Below are positions 45,401 through 56,940 of a DNA stretch of 64,000 nucleotides, piece by piece (positions within the stretch are counted from its first letter, which is position 1; the number at the start of each line of letters is the position of its first letter). A model generated the notes under the pieces. That model was not told the origin of the DNA. It did not search any database and worked only from the letters and a program-made list of their open reading frames with translations. The DNA comes from Rhea pennata (lineage: Eukaryota; Chordata; Aves; Rheiformes; Rheidae). Where the stretch lies: NCBI RefSeq assembly GCF_028389875.1, contig NC_084674.1, forward strand, positions 13,239,501 to 13,303,500, read 5' to 3'. The translations under genes were made by a program, and so were the position numbers.

Positions 45401-46748
45401 AGACTAAATGAGTGGGTGAGACTGGTGCTGCATGGAGGAAAAGGGGACATGCAAAGAAGTGAAGCAGGGCTTGCTCTGTACCTGTGGCACAGCTAACACT
45501 CAGTGACAGGAAGGCTCTCATCTGCAACTCTAAAATAATAGCTAATTACTCAAAGTTAAATATTCTTCTCTTCAGTGTCCCCATCCTCTTCCATTCTCCA
45601 GCGGTGTGTCCACAGCTAGACAGTTAAAAATCCAGCGTGCTTACAGTTTCCTTTGAGCTAAACACTGGTCACGCTGGGTCCTCCTGTGTGAGCCCAATAG
45701 TTGATCACTAGTTGGAGGTGGGGAAGAGCAGAGGAGAGGAGGGGGATTTGGCTGGCTTGCTCAGGAAAGTTCGTAGAGGATTAGTTGCCAAGGGAAATAT
45801 TTGGTGAACTTCCATGCTGCTGAGGAACCAGGGGCTTGTTAAATGGAGCGGCAGCAAGAAGAATCTCAAAGACCTCACTGGGAAATTAGCTCCTTGTTAC
45901 AGAGGCTTTGGAGCACAGTGAGCACTTAAGAACATGCCATGCGTTCTTATGTAAGAACACTTGTTTATCTGAGTATGGGCTGAATCCCAAAGTACTTATT
46001 CATTTTTCTCTTCTCCGGGAAGGCAGGGAGAGGAGATCAATGACATCAATGGGAATATTACTAGCTTGAATAAAAGGATTTAGCCCGTGCTGTCAGAATC
46101 AGACTTCAGATCTGTTCACCAACTCAGTGCCTTTGTTTTTGCAGCCCTAATCCTTGGTACATTTTTCTGTAAGGTTGTTTAACAGAATGAGGCTACAGGG
46201 AATTTTTGTACTTCATCCTTGATCCACTTGCAAAGCTTTGGAGGGCTTAACCTCCTGCTTACTGGTTAAAATGAAAGGAGAAATCCAATGCTACAGGGAG
46301 GTGGTGGGATTTGGTTAGGTACCTACTGTGAGTGAATGGTCCTGTTAAAAAGATAGGACCATTGTTGCAAAAGGCACTAATTATGGCCATGATCCAGGTA
46401 GAAAAGTTAAGGACTGACAATATTCAAGACAGATCTTAGAGGTAAAGGCAGGCTGGTAAATCACACAGTGTATGAAGTGGGTCAGAAGCTTGCTTGTAGT
46501 TTTGTTTTTCCTTCTGTGGGCTGAGTTACTCCTTGTTGTCCAGAACAGTACTACTGTGGTGTGGGACATATCCTGAATAGTGGTAGAAAGTGTAGAGGAA
46601 AGGGTGCTTACCATGGAGTGTCCCAGAATGAGAATGGGGAGGCCAGGATGCTCTTTCTTCATGAGATCAATGTGCTGCAAGCTGTCTCTGATGAAGACGT
46701 GGAAATCTGACACAACCATACGATCACCCTCACTCTGCCCATGGCCAA
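30357..46748 (-). CDS. MGLL: MGLL, monoglyceride lipase, residues equivalent to human 78-303 (five exons, 5'-partial)
   Basis: Joined exons on the - strand are 46748-46612, 45027-44917, 38945-38856, 32305-32090 and 30482-30357. All junctions are GT-AG and in phase. They match human MGLL residues 78-303 without any indel. The enzyme is a serine hydrolase of the alpha/beta fold that cleaves monoacylglycerols, including 2-arachidonoylglycerol, at the membrane-cytosol interface. The catalytic triad is intact: Ser122 in LGHSMGG (codon at 46615-46617, with the motif split by an intron after HSM), Asp239 in HGSSDKLCD (codon at 32159-32161) and His269 in YEEAYHALH (codon at 30462-30464). Oxyanion-hole Met123 is present. 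Cys201 and Cys242 are kept, but the position of human Cys208 is Ser (KVSF instead of KVCF). The N-terminal exons, including the HG motif exon, are beyond the right edge. The gene converges with ABTB1. Confidence 0.97.
30483..32089 (-). other. MGLL: MGLL last intron (1.6 kb)
   Basis: GT-AG intron with donor GTTATC and acceptor TTGCAG on the - strand. No features were recognised inside. Confidence 0.85.
32090..32305 (-). CDS. MGLL: MGLL coding exon with catalytic Asp (human 191-262)
   Basis: This 216-nt phase-0 exon follows CCCTGCCAG on the - strand. It starts [19 protein letters not shown], continues through [19 protein letters not shown], and ends SQDKTLK before GTTATC. Asp239 and Cys242 lie in SSDKLCD. 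The first part belongs to the lid/cap region over the active site. Human Cys208 is replaced by Ser (codon at 32252-32254). Confidence 0.97.
33073..33100. repeat. Composite homopolymer C14 followed by A14
   Basis: Fourteen C residues pass directly into fourteen A residues, followed by more A-rich sequence. On the MGLL sense strand this is T14G14. Confidence 0.9.
34594..34619 (+). repeat. T26 homopolymer
   Basis: Uninterrupted T run in an MGLL intron. It is an A run on the gene's sense strand. Confidence 0.9.
34828..34862 (+). repeat. T-rich low-complexity tract
   Basis: T runs with scattered C and single A. Simple sequence. Confidence 0.75.
35329..35344 (+). repeat. A16 homopolymer
   Basis: Uninterrupted A run in an MGLL intron. 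Confidence 0.85.
36038..36050. repeat. Short TA dinucleotide run
   Basis: About six TA units, followed by repeats of the GATACTGATA type. Confidence 0.7.
36102..36132. repeat. Imperfect inverted repeat with 12-nt arms
   Basis: TGAAGTCAGTGG at 36102-36113 and CCACTGAATTCA at 36121-36132 pair with one mismatch across a 7-nt loop. Confidence 0.6.
38722..38780 (+). repeat. Polypyrimidine tract (T/C)
   Basis: Fifty-nine pyrimidines including CTTT and CT units, ending in a T run. It lies 75 nt inside the intron after the MGLL exon at 38856-38945; on the sense strand it is a purine tract. Confidence 0.85.
38856..38945 (-). CDS. MGLL: MGLL coding exon (human 161-190)
   Basis: This 90-nt phase-0 exon lies between CTCCCACAG and GTGAGA on the - strand. 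It reads [20 protein letters not shown] and then [10 protein letters not shown]. Human has [20 protein letters not shown]. It forms part of the lid region bordering the acyl-binding channel. Confidence 0.97.
38946..44916 (-). other. MGLL: MGLL intron (6.0 kb)
   Basis: GT-AG intron (donor GTAAGA). A/T-rich throughout with a short T run near 40,559-40,571. No exon, RNA gene or transposon was recognised. Confidence 0.8.
44917..45027 (-). CDS. MGLL: MGLL coding exon following the nucleophile (human 124-160)
   Basis: This 111-nt phase-0 exon lies between TTACAG and GTAAGA on the - strand. It begins [20 protein letters not shown] and then [17 protein letters not shown]. Its first two glycines complete the GHSMGG nucleophile elbow begun in the preceding exon. 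Same length as human. Confidence 0.97.
45028..46611 (-). other. MGLL: MGLL intron (1.6 kb) splitting the nucleophile elbow
   Basis: GT-AG intron with donor GTAAGC. It interrupts the active-site motif after HSM. No features were recognised inside. Confidence 0.85.
46612..46748 (-). CDS. MGLL: MGLL coding exon with catalytic Ser (human 78-123)
   Basis: This 137-nt exon follows TGCTGCAG on the - strand. Its first two bases complete a valine, then it reads [18 protein letters not shown], continues to [13 protein letters not shown] and stops at donor GTAAGC. Human has [18 protein letters not shown] and LPVFLLGHSM. The Ser122 codon is at 46615-46617. Confidence 0.98.
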
Positions 46749-48103
46749 CTGCAGCAGAAAAGGAAAGCAAGCATCTAAGTCATTCAAAGCAATGGTTGAA
46801 TTCAAGAAAGGCTTTATCAGAAACATGCCTGTTAGGCTTTTACTATCTTAACCTTCTCCTGCAGCCAGCTCTCAATAGGAAGAACTGTAGAAATGCAAAG
46901 GATGCTGCACAGAGGCAACAGAGGAGCTGTCTGCCTTGCTGTACAGGTAGAAGGTCACTGCATACTGGCCCTAGAGATCACAGCTACTGGAGTCTGAAGG
47001 CTCACCACACAGTAAGAATTGCAGTGTAGAGTCTTGGCAAGAAATGGAAATTTCTGAAAACTGGATACGATCACTATAAACGTAACAGGCCTTAGGCATA
47101 GCCTTTTCCAATACCTCAGTGTATATGAGCTTTGCAGCATCCAACTGTTCCCACTACTACTCTAAAGCACTGAGTAAGCTGGAAATCTTCCCTGCTAGCA
47201 GTTCAAGAGCTCTTGGCTGAGGATCCCAAGTGTGAATCACTGCAATGCTCTGTAATGGAAATACATCAAGTGGCATGCTCCTCCTAAACAAGTGTTAATG
47301 CAAACTATATTGCACCTGGAATGCTGTTAGCTTATTCTGTATCTGGGAATTATCTTGTCTGATCAAAAAGAAGGAAGAAACTAAAACTGGAGATGATGAG
47401 TTGCTATGGAAACAGGTATCCCTGTTAAGAGGTGGAGTCAGCAATATCCATGAACACTGTCCTAGGCAATTTTGAGCTTGCAAAGGCTTGAAATGAAAAC
47501 CTCCTCTGAGAAGCAGTTTGTACAATTTGTATGACCACATATATCTACTGTTATCTATCAAGAATAGAATTCTTCCCTAAAAAGAGTCTCTTTGCTTGTT
47601 TCCATCCCATGCAGGATGTAAAGGGAAACTGTGAAGGGGAAAACCGCTAAGAAAACCGTATCAACATGGAATTAGGTGCAGGATGTCTCAAACATCTCCT
47701 TCTTACAGTGTCTCTTTAAGCCTTCTAGGGGGATCAGCTGTAGGAGATTTTTAAAGGCACGAATAGGCAATGACTTGTTAAAGGGTGTTAAGTGCCTGAT
47801 AATTGTTTATAAGGTACCCCCTCTAGTGATCAGCAAAGAAAAGCATTGCCTACCCAGCCCCGCAGGTGAAGGCTTTTCAGTTAGATCTGTTAGCAATAGT
47901 CAGATCAGAAGAAATCAGTATGTCTAAGCTAAATTTTTTTGCAAACCATCAAAAAAACAGAGCCACCTCCTAAATTAGGCAAAGCTTCTAAAAAAGACCT
48001 GGACAAAATATGCCCTATCTAAGAAAAACTGAATACAAAGCTTGCACTTATTTTGTCTTGGCAAGTGGTCTTTAGAGCTGGGTGCCATGGCAATGAACAC
48101 TAA

Positions 48104-48134
48104 AATCAACCACAATGTGAGGTAATCAACCACA
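48104..48134. repeat. Direct repeat of AATCAACCACA, 20-nt period
   Basis: AATCAACCACA occurs at 48104-48114 and 48124-48134. Each copy contains AACCACA, the RUNX-family consensus, so the two sites are spaced by two helical turns. Regulatory use is only a suggestion. Confidence 0.45.
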
Positions 48135-48600
48135 GGTGTCATGATGGTTAATTATAAATACCTGTTACTGGTCCTGCTTTCTATGCTTACTCTCCAGTTC
48201 TATTTAAAATATGGTATAGCAAGCATCTTCCATGGATCAATGACCAGAAATAATCTGGAAAGCCAGTTAAAGTAAGGGTTGTAATAGTCTATGGAAGTGA
48301 AACTGTCTGTGGGGCTACTGGAGCTATTTACTTTAAGCTGATTTTTATTATAGAAAGAAGACAGAAGGTGAGTTTTTCCCAAGCTTTATACACATTCAGT
48401 TTACCTGCTTTGTGGAGTTCAAATGTTTTCTCTGTTTAATATTTAAACTTCAAATTTAGTAGATTAAAAGCAGTTGAATAGTTCAGAGAGAGGAACCCTT
48501 TCTCTGAGCAGAGCTCTCCACCTTCAATTTTCTTCTTATTTATTTATTTTTTCTCCTTTCTGGTAGTACTTGCACTTCCTTCTAGGATCTCTTTCTTTAC

Positions 48601-48645
48601 AACACATGCACATGTGTGCACATGTATGCACACACGCATGCACGA
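48601..48645. repeat. Alternating purine-pyrimidine tract (CA/TG/CG)
   Basis: A 45-nt stretch of CACATG and GCACAC type alternation is able in principle to form Z-DNA. Confidence 0.65.
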
Positions 48646-49274
48646 AAGCTGATCAAGCAGAAACAACAAACCTCCATGGCCTAGGTCTGCGTATGGGCTA
48701 TGACTCTGTTGTAGGGCTGTTAGGCTTTACTCTCTTTCCAGATGATACAGAGGCAGGTCTGGAAGGCCTCCTCAGTCTTCAGCATGGATAAAATTACCTG
48801 GTCCTATCAAAAAATAATGATAGTAACAGTAGGAAAATTCCCTGGTTCTACCACAGAATAACCATGCTGCTGACATCAGTGAAAGTTATGATTGTAGGAA
48901 GCTGATACCTGTGCAGTAGCTGTGACTCCTGAGCTACTGTTCCCCATGCAGATGGCACAGAACAATGCCTTGGGGGGCAGTTTGCCTGCACACATTAGAG
49001 GAAGGCCACTTAAGTATGGATTCTTAGTCTTTGTATTGATGCTGTCCCTATTGCTTGCCCAACGTTAGCCAGATGGCATTTCTAGGTTGTGTTCTTTTAT
49101 TTTACTACTTTTCTTGCTTCCCCTCCAAGGAACCAAACTTGCTCCAAAATATAATAACTTTACTGAAAGTTTGAATCTCCCAGATGAAAAGCTCTTCTGT
49201 TAAATGGAAGACATCTGCACAATCGAACTTTGATACAGTCAAGAATATCAGCATGTTTTTCTCTGTGTGTGTGG

Positions 49275-49294
49275 TTTTTTTTTTTTTTTTTTTT
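49275..49294 (+). repeat. T20 homopolymer preceded by GT repeats
   Basis: Uninterrupted T run following a short GTGTGTGTGG stretch. Confidence 0.85.
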
Positions 49295-52200
49295 CCTCCT
49301 TCGGAGCTATTAAGAATGAAAGATCAGGTGCATCCTTGATGTAAGCCTATTTGCTATAGGTTTTTACTGAGAATGAATCTGCCTTAGTGGTTCCATAGTG
49401 CTGGTTTCAAGAAAGCTGGTGCAGAAGGAGGGGATCTAAAGGGAACTCTCCATGAGACCCAGGAACTGGAACTAACTACAGGCTGCTCAAAACAGAAGTG
49501 AGACAAGGGCAGCTCAGAGAAGTGTCATGTGTATCAGAACCCCAGGAGTTCCCTGTAACAACTCCCCTCCTGGAACCTCTAATTTAAAGAGAGTGATGTC
49601 TTTATGATGAGGCTTTTGAGATGCTCATCTGTAAAGGGGTATGATTATCAATGCAGATCTGCATGGTACACTTGATTTTTTGAAATATATTGCCTGGTTT
49701 CATGTCTAACTTAGGTGGTTCATTGCTAATAATTGTGTATCTGTAGTGGCTCAGTGATTGACTGTTTCAGGTTGTGTGTACTGAGATAATTATGGGTATC
49801 CTTTCCTATGTGTAAGCCTTTAAAAATGAGAATCTACAACACTTCTAAAACTTTTTTTTTTAATTGCAAATGTAGAATTAGGAGATCTAAGCCTCCCTCT
49901 CCAACCAAACACACTACTGCAAAATAACACTTTGCTCAAACAAGGTCTGAATAAAGACTGCAGGGATCTGTCCCAACATGTAATAATTCTTGTTCTGTTT
50001 TGCCTTCTGTATTTTCTGCATGAACTTGTTCAGATTGCAGCTCTACCACTGTAGAGATAAGAAGAGTAACTCACAATCAGGTCTATTTGAAAGCAGGACA
50101 TAAGAGCATGATTTCATCTATGCTTATAGATCTTCCAAAGCCACACACCTCTCTTGATGTTTCAGAGATATTTCAGAGATGAAACATTTGAGGTGTGAGG
50201 GATCTGGGGACTGCATTATCGCCATATAGATATCACTCTGCCTGCATAAAGGATCCCTGTGGTCCTGCAAATGCATACTTTTACAAGTCTGTCCATTCCT
50301 CGAGTCCCATATCCTTTATGCTCTTGCAAGCCACTCCAAAGCAGTCAGACCTTCAGCAGACATCTGTTCACTCTCCTCAAAGGATTTTACATACTGGTCA
50401 GACTGGAGATATGCTAAAAAATGTAAACAAAAAGCATGGTGAAATTGGACACTCCCTTCCCTTCAGTACAGGTCAAATGGATCTGACTCAAGAAACGAGT
50501 GTAGCCCAGCTCTAGACTTACTGGACAAATTCATTCACACAAGGGGACCCATGCTGTGCGCTTCACCTGTCGCTCTGCTGTTGGCTGCTTGCTGATGATT
50601 AATTTCCGGCATGATGCCTTTTTGCTGGGGCAAAATTCTTCTGCTTCAGCAAATTCTGTTATCTTAATTTCATCCTGTTCTTCTCTGCTTTCTTTTCCTA
50701 GGCCTTGTCTACCCTCAGATATTTGCAGAATTTTGGTTCTCACACCCAGCTTTTATATAAGCCATAAGTTACACATATTCCTTTCTCTTTCCTAGATGCC
50801 AAACCCTCCATGACAAAAGCACGCACTAACCCTAGGTTGCTCAGATGAGGAACGAATTGCTTTTCAAAGCTTCAGTGGAATGTCTTGCTGTAGAAGATGA
50901 GGTGACAGAGGAAATGCAAGGTCAAATGTTGACTTCAGCTATGCTGCTGTAAATTTACTCATTTCAGCAGTGTTTCTTAAAAGCTTACAGTCATAGGAGA
51001 GCAGAAATTACAAGCCATATTGTTTTTTCAGCCTTTGCTCCCTCTTTATTATGGAAAAGCCATAAAATGGAGTGAGAGGACATGAAAAAATCTGTCTGGG
51101 GAGTAATAAATCTCTAGGCAGAATCTGGATCTTGACTTTCCTGTTCTTTAGAGGTTTGCAGCTTTTGGGGAAAGGGAATGGTTTAGATCCATTTCTACTG
51201 GACTGGTGAGGACACGATCACAAATGTCTGAGGTCTGAAATGTTGTCTCTAATCAACTGACGGTAGAAACAATCAGGAAGAATACAGACCTGGACTCCTG
51301 TTTCACACAGTGTATTTATTTTCCTCTCTAGATGTATAACTCCAAGAATTTAAAGTGGGAGAACCACTAATAGGGAGGGATAGGAAAAGTTCAAGCACTT
51401 CAGACTTACTACTCTCTCTGAGCATAAATACATTTTAAATTGCAAAGGCACTAATGAAAAAGCTTGGATCCAGAAATTTTTAGAAGTAGTTAAAGGTGAG
51501 AACTGTCACCACTGCAAAGTCAATTACTAATCTGCCACAGTCAAAGAGCTACTCTTGCATCACAGAATCCTGCACCTAAGGGAAACTTCTTAATTATGTC
51601 AGAGGGGACCATCAGCAAGGCTCAGTGCAGTAGTAACAGATTTAATAAGGCAGAGTATGGATGCAATTCAGTTCCCAAAGGAGCCATGGAAGGCTAGAAA
51701 ATGTAATTTTACTACTTCAGCACTGGCTCTGCAGTAGCAGCAGGTAGCAGTACATCATAGTACTCCTGTTGCCATACTGAGCAGTGGTGTAAAAAGGAAT
51801 AACTTTTGTTACAGCCTACACTAAGCTCAAGCTGAAGATCCTCTTATTTCACTGCCTCCCTGATCAATAATATTATTGGACAGATTTTTCTGACGAGTCC
51901 ATTTGATACAATCCCTAAATACCTTTCAGGAGGTACTAACATGAGTGTTACATATTTATCGGCTCTTTGAATGACTTGCTTTATTCCTGAGGACCTCAGT
52001 TTTCTGCCCAAAATCTGAGAGGGAAGTGGCTCCTAGCTTGTGCACATGATCGTTGAGCCCATTAAGATGGGCCCATCTAGCCCTCACCCTTCTTGTTCCT
52101 CATCCCTCTGAGCAGGCAATGCTGTTGCAGAAAGACGTGACAAAAACATGTCCTTCCCTGCTGCTAAACTATCCGAGTTAGGGAAAAAAAATGATAATTA

Positions 52201-54356
52201 AAGGATCTCACAGACGGTTTTACTCTGCAGGTGGCCCGAGTGGAGTAGCAATACTGGCCCTTGAGCCTGTGGGAGGGTGATGCTGATGACAGAAGTTTGG
52301 ATGACTTTTCCAGTGCAAAAGGTGCGTATGTGCCAATCTAATCCCTCTCCTGTGACCTTTATAAGTAATAGCATGTAGCAGGCTTGCTCAGGTGGGGGCC
52401 CTTGCAGTGATGGTATCTGACAGGTTCACAACAAGGCTTGCAATCCTGCTGCGGTGGGAAGGGACTACTTCAGTAGCTCATAGTGATATCCAGCCCCCAT
52501 GGACTGGGAAATGGTGCCCCTTGTTAGACCCTGCCTTCTGTTCCACCACGTACTAAATGCATGCAGATTTATAGGCAAAACCAGCCAAATCCACTGCATG
52601 CCAATACAACTGTCATGCCACAGACCTGCTAGGATGTTTCTGTCTAAGCCTTCAGCCTATACCTTTGAATTTCTCTCTGCATCTTCTTGCTGCCCTCTGA
52701 CCCATTTCTGTGCAATGCCGACCATCAGCTCGTGGAGATGTTAGATATGACACTGCAGATGTTGAAAGTGTTTAAACTGGCACTGGCAAGAATGGTTAGG
52801 ATATAATGTAATGGTTATATTTAAAAGCAGGAAAGGAAGCAGATAGTTTTTAGGGGTGTTTTAGGTTTGGAAGGCAGTGTAGCAGCATTAACTAAGTAGT
52901 GTTAGAAGACATTACGGCACTGGGTCTTCTACGTCTGTTCTTTCAGATATAGCTGATGTCTGTATTAGGGAGATTATTTAAACTCCTCTAAGAACTGTGC
53001 TTCATTGCACCTGTATAGCATCCAGCACTGTAGGGTGTCATCACAGACCTTGGTCCTAGGTTCTGCAAGAACTGAAAGTAATAACTAAGTCTAATTCTGG
53101 ATCGTAAGGTAGCATAATCATACAGAGGAAGAGCTAGGAAAAAGCATATACAAGGAGGATGTGGGTGAGATAATACACAAGATGGCACTAACAAGGGGTG
53201 TACATAGCAAATGATATGTGAAGCCTTGATTTTTCTGGTTGGATTTTTTTTTTAAGGTTTAATAAAAAAAAAATAATGAACTAGTAAACACTTGAAATTG
53301 CCAGAACAGTTAACTACTGAACAAACTATACTTGGTTTATAATGAATCTAGCACATATTCTTTTCATCAAGTGAGTAAAGTTCATTAATTAAACATACTG
53401 GACTTTGAAGCTCCTGATGGTCAATTATTTGTTTAACGAGCAGTACATCTAATCCACTGTTCAGCCACACAAACAACTAAAGCAACAGGAAGAAGCTTCA
53501 AAGCAGGACAATCAACATCTGGAAAAGTCAACAGACTGTGCTTTGTCAGTAACATGCAAAGCAAATGTTCTACTTGCAGACACAGGAAGCACCTCAGATT
53601 CCACTGTAAAGATTCCTACTCAAAAAGTTGGTTTTCTTGCACTGAGAACACTCTTAAAACAGCAAATGAAAAAGGAGCTTGATCCTTTTTTCTTCCACTG
53701 TCTGTCTTTTCCCATTCCTTTGCCAAGGCAAAGCTAGTCCATGGAACACATTCAGTAGGGTCTACTGCCCATAAAGATACTCTTCCCACTGCATTACCAT
53801 GATAGCATCTTTCAAACTTTAGTGTCTCCCTCCTTACAATTACCATGAGGTAAGGAATACTGTTTTCCCAACTTTGCATATAGATGGAGACCAAAGGCAG
53901 TACAGAGATAGCTGAGCTAGCTGAGAAGCAGTGTAAGTTGTCCCAGGATATGCCACATTACCATGACTCTGTTCCTGCTGCTGCCTAGGTTAGCCGATCA
54001 GAGGCCATACTGCAGTATTTTGTAGATACACCTTGGAAGCGAGCTTTTCCAATGGAGGCACTGAAACAGTGTCTGTTTGACCTAGCCTTAGCTGTGCCCA
54101 ATCTCTCTCATCTTCTCCCACTGCTGGTTTCCACAAGAAGGAAAACCACTGCTTAGGCTGGAAAGGAGAGCTGTGGATTACCCATGATCTGGACCAGCAG
54201 GAGCCAGGACCATAGAGTAAACCTGCTCTACAGTATAGACAAGCTTTAGACTCTAAATGTTTGATAGAAGCCTACTGTGTAAGAGGACTACTTCCCCAAT
54301 CAGATGGGAAGTCCTGGAGACTGAAGGGAAAGAGTTTACCCTAACCACTAGTTCCA

Positions 54357-54358
<2 letters not shown>

Positions 54359-54389
<31 letters not shown>
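54359..54389 (+). repeat. T31 homopolymer
   Basis: The longest homopolymer in the window. No retroposed gene was recognised on its right side, so it is listed as simple sequence. Confidence 0.9.
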
Positions 54390-54392
<3 letters not shown>

Positions 54393-56903
54393 CAAGGCTA
54401 TTTTAACACATGCTTATCCTTAGTAACTCTTGTCCACTTCTCTATCTGGACAGTCCTTGGCATCCAGCTGTGTACATACAGTGCAGATCCTGGGTTGTCC
54501 ATGGCAATGGGCACATAAGACCATTAAATATGGTACCCAACAGAAGCATCTCCTCATCTTTGGTGTTTTATGTACTAACAATGTATGTAAGAATTGCAGG
54601 TGGATTCTGTCTATCTCATATCAAAAGGGGGTCTTGTCTAGAACACATAAGTCCATCATCTTCCTTTTCTTTCTTAAGATTAAGAAAATCATTTTTCTTT
54701 CAATATTTGCTGGACAGGTTTTCTTCTCTTGCCTCACACAAAGAGTGCAACAAACTGAAAGCCTCCTCCCACATCAGAAATGCATTTGCAGAGCCAAGTT
54801 ATTTTTAGAAAAGTACACAGAGAGATATATTGTTTGTAGTCGCAGTTAAGGAAAAAAAAAGAAACAGGCAAATTTCTATACCAAAATTATTTGTGACTTA
54901 TTGCTGGCATGCAGAGAACTAATGTCATGCTGAAGCCAGTTAAAATCTTTTCTGTAGTCTAGAAATGACAAACAAAATGACCTGGTACGTATCAGAATAG
55001 TCATTAATTTTGTCCAACAAGACAAACCGTTTCTGTCAACGTTGAGAGCCAAATTATCTCTAATGAATACAAGCATGGTTCTTTTGGCTTTAGAAGACTT
55101 GCCCATTTCTTAAACTATTGCTGAATTTGGCTCTGAATTTCACTTTCTTAAAAGTCTTCCTGGAACATCTTGCTGCTCAAGAAAACATGCTGAAAAAAAC
55201 ATCTGAGTGTTGTGTTGTAAAATAATGAGTACTTCATAGGCTGCATTTACAAACAGCAGTCACTATGGCCAAAATAAAAATATTGTAACTATCTCCTAGG
55301 ATATCTTACAATGAAAGGGAGCCAAGACACTACGAAAACCTGCTCTATCACAGTCATTACCTATGTAGTTTGTATTAGTGTGACTGTCTCACACTTTCAC
55401 TGCAGAATCAGTATTCAGCTTTGGAGTGTCTTGTAGAAGTTAAGGCTCGTGAAAGAGAAGAGTATAGAATCCATTTACTTTTCCACAAAACTCATATGCA
55501 ACAACATTCCACTTTCTTCCTCAACTCCTTTTGCAATGGCACCTTCCAAGGCAGCCTGCGTATTTTCTGCATGAACATTACTGTAAAAGGCAGCTGAAGG
55601 GAATGTCCTCTGCCAGGGTACTGGGATCAATGGTTTGAAAATGCTGCACAAAGAGGACACAGATAGTTGAACAGCTGTTGAGTTCCACTGCAAAAGAGTT
55701 TCTTTTTGATGGTGGATGAAGTGATTCCTATCTAATCTCTTCTCCCAGGAGATGAAAACCAAATATAAATGTAACATATATAATCAGTGATGCAAACTGT
55801 ATGGTGTCTCTAAGTAGTTTTATAACCAGGAAATAAGTGGTTTTATATAAGCTACTGTAATACTTTTCAGCTACTATTCTTGCAATGTTGAACTGAGATT
55901 TCTCTGTTTCCTGAGGAGCATATCAGCCTGAAGTATAGAGAGGACGACTTTGTCTAACATCAGAGTTGGTCTTCAAAGACTAACTCTACGAAATCTGGGG
56001 TGACATAAAACCAGTATCAGCTGTCAGTTACTGCATAACATTTCCATGGACTTTGCTGAAGTTAATTCAGGTTTTCTTATATACTGCTGATCTCTTAAGA
56101 ATAGTGTAGGGCCTCTGTTGTGCTTTCTACATATGATTTAAGATTTAACTAATGGTACTGAGAGTTTCACACTCACTAGGAGTGAAGACAACACCTTTGT
56201 CGCAGCCAAGGAAAATCTGCCTGCTAGTTTAACTTATCTTAACAAAAATATGTATAAAGGATACTTTTATTCTATTGCTTTAGCACCATAAAAATCCAAA
56301 AATGGTGCAAACTTTATTTTTCCCCATATGAAAACAAGGATGAAAGTCCACTTGCATTGCATTAACTTTCTGATCCAAGGTCCAGCTTTAACATGCCTTC
56401 AAATAGCTGTGACACCAATTCAAAATGTCAGGATTTTCAAGGAAAAAGCCAGAGCTGCAGTGGAATAGCACACTCCCCTTCCCCTTTGCTGCCCATTTAT
56501 TCCAAAGCATTGCTGGCATGTGGCTTGGCTCTCTAACACGCACATGCTATTAAGTCCTAAATGACAGCTTGTTTAACTAGAAAACATTTCCCTTTTTCCT
56601 TAACAAAGGCCATTCATTTCTTGCTCCTCTGTTTGGTTAAAGACGGTTTCATTTGCCCTGCTTGAAAGTTTGCACAACCCGCCTGATTGTTCCCTTCCAA
56701 ACAGCGCTGCAAGTTAATGACCCACCTCTTGATCTCTGAGCAGGGAGCCTTGCCCAGCATATTGCAAGATCATCAGCAGGCTGGTTACATTGCAGAATCC
56801 ATACGTGTGGCTTGAATATTTTTATGCTTGAGAAAACAACAGAATCGATTAATCTCAGGAAAGAGAGCCCTAATTCTTCCCTGCTAACACTAGATTAAGC
56901 ATC

Positions 56904-56940
56904 AAAAAAAAAAGAAGAAGAAAAAAAAAAAAGAGGAAAG
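56904..56940 (+). repeat. A-rich tract with AAG units
   Basis: A runs interrupted by GAAGAAG. Simple purine sequence. Confidence 0.85.

Noticed and set aside
46955..47140. YTLRYWKRL on the - strand, resembling the RYWKP segment of N-terminal MGLL
   Set aside because: It is in the wrong place: the exon encoding the HGAGEH segment would have to lie between it and the Ser exon and is absent. No matching splice signals, so a chance match.
54359..54389. T31 run as the poly(A) tail of a retroposed gene on the - strand
   Set aside because: No coding resemblance or target-site duplication could be seen to its right.
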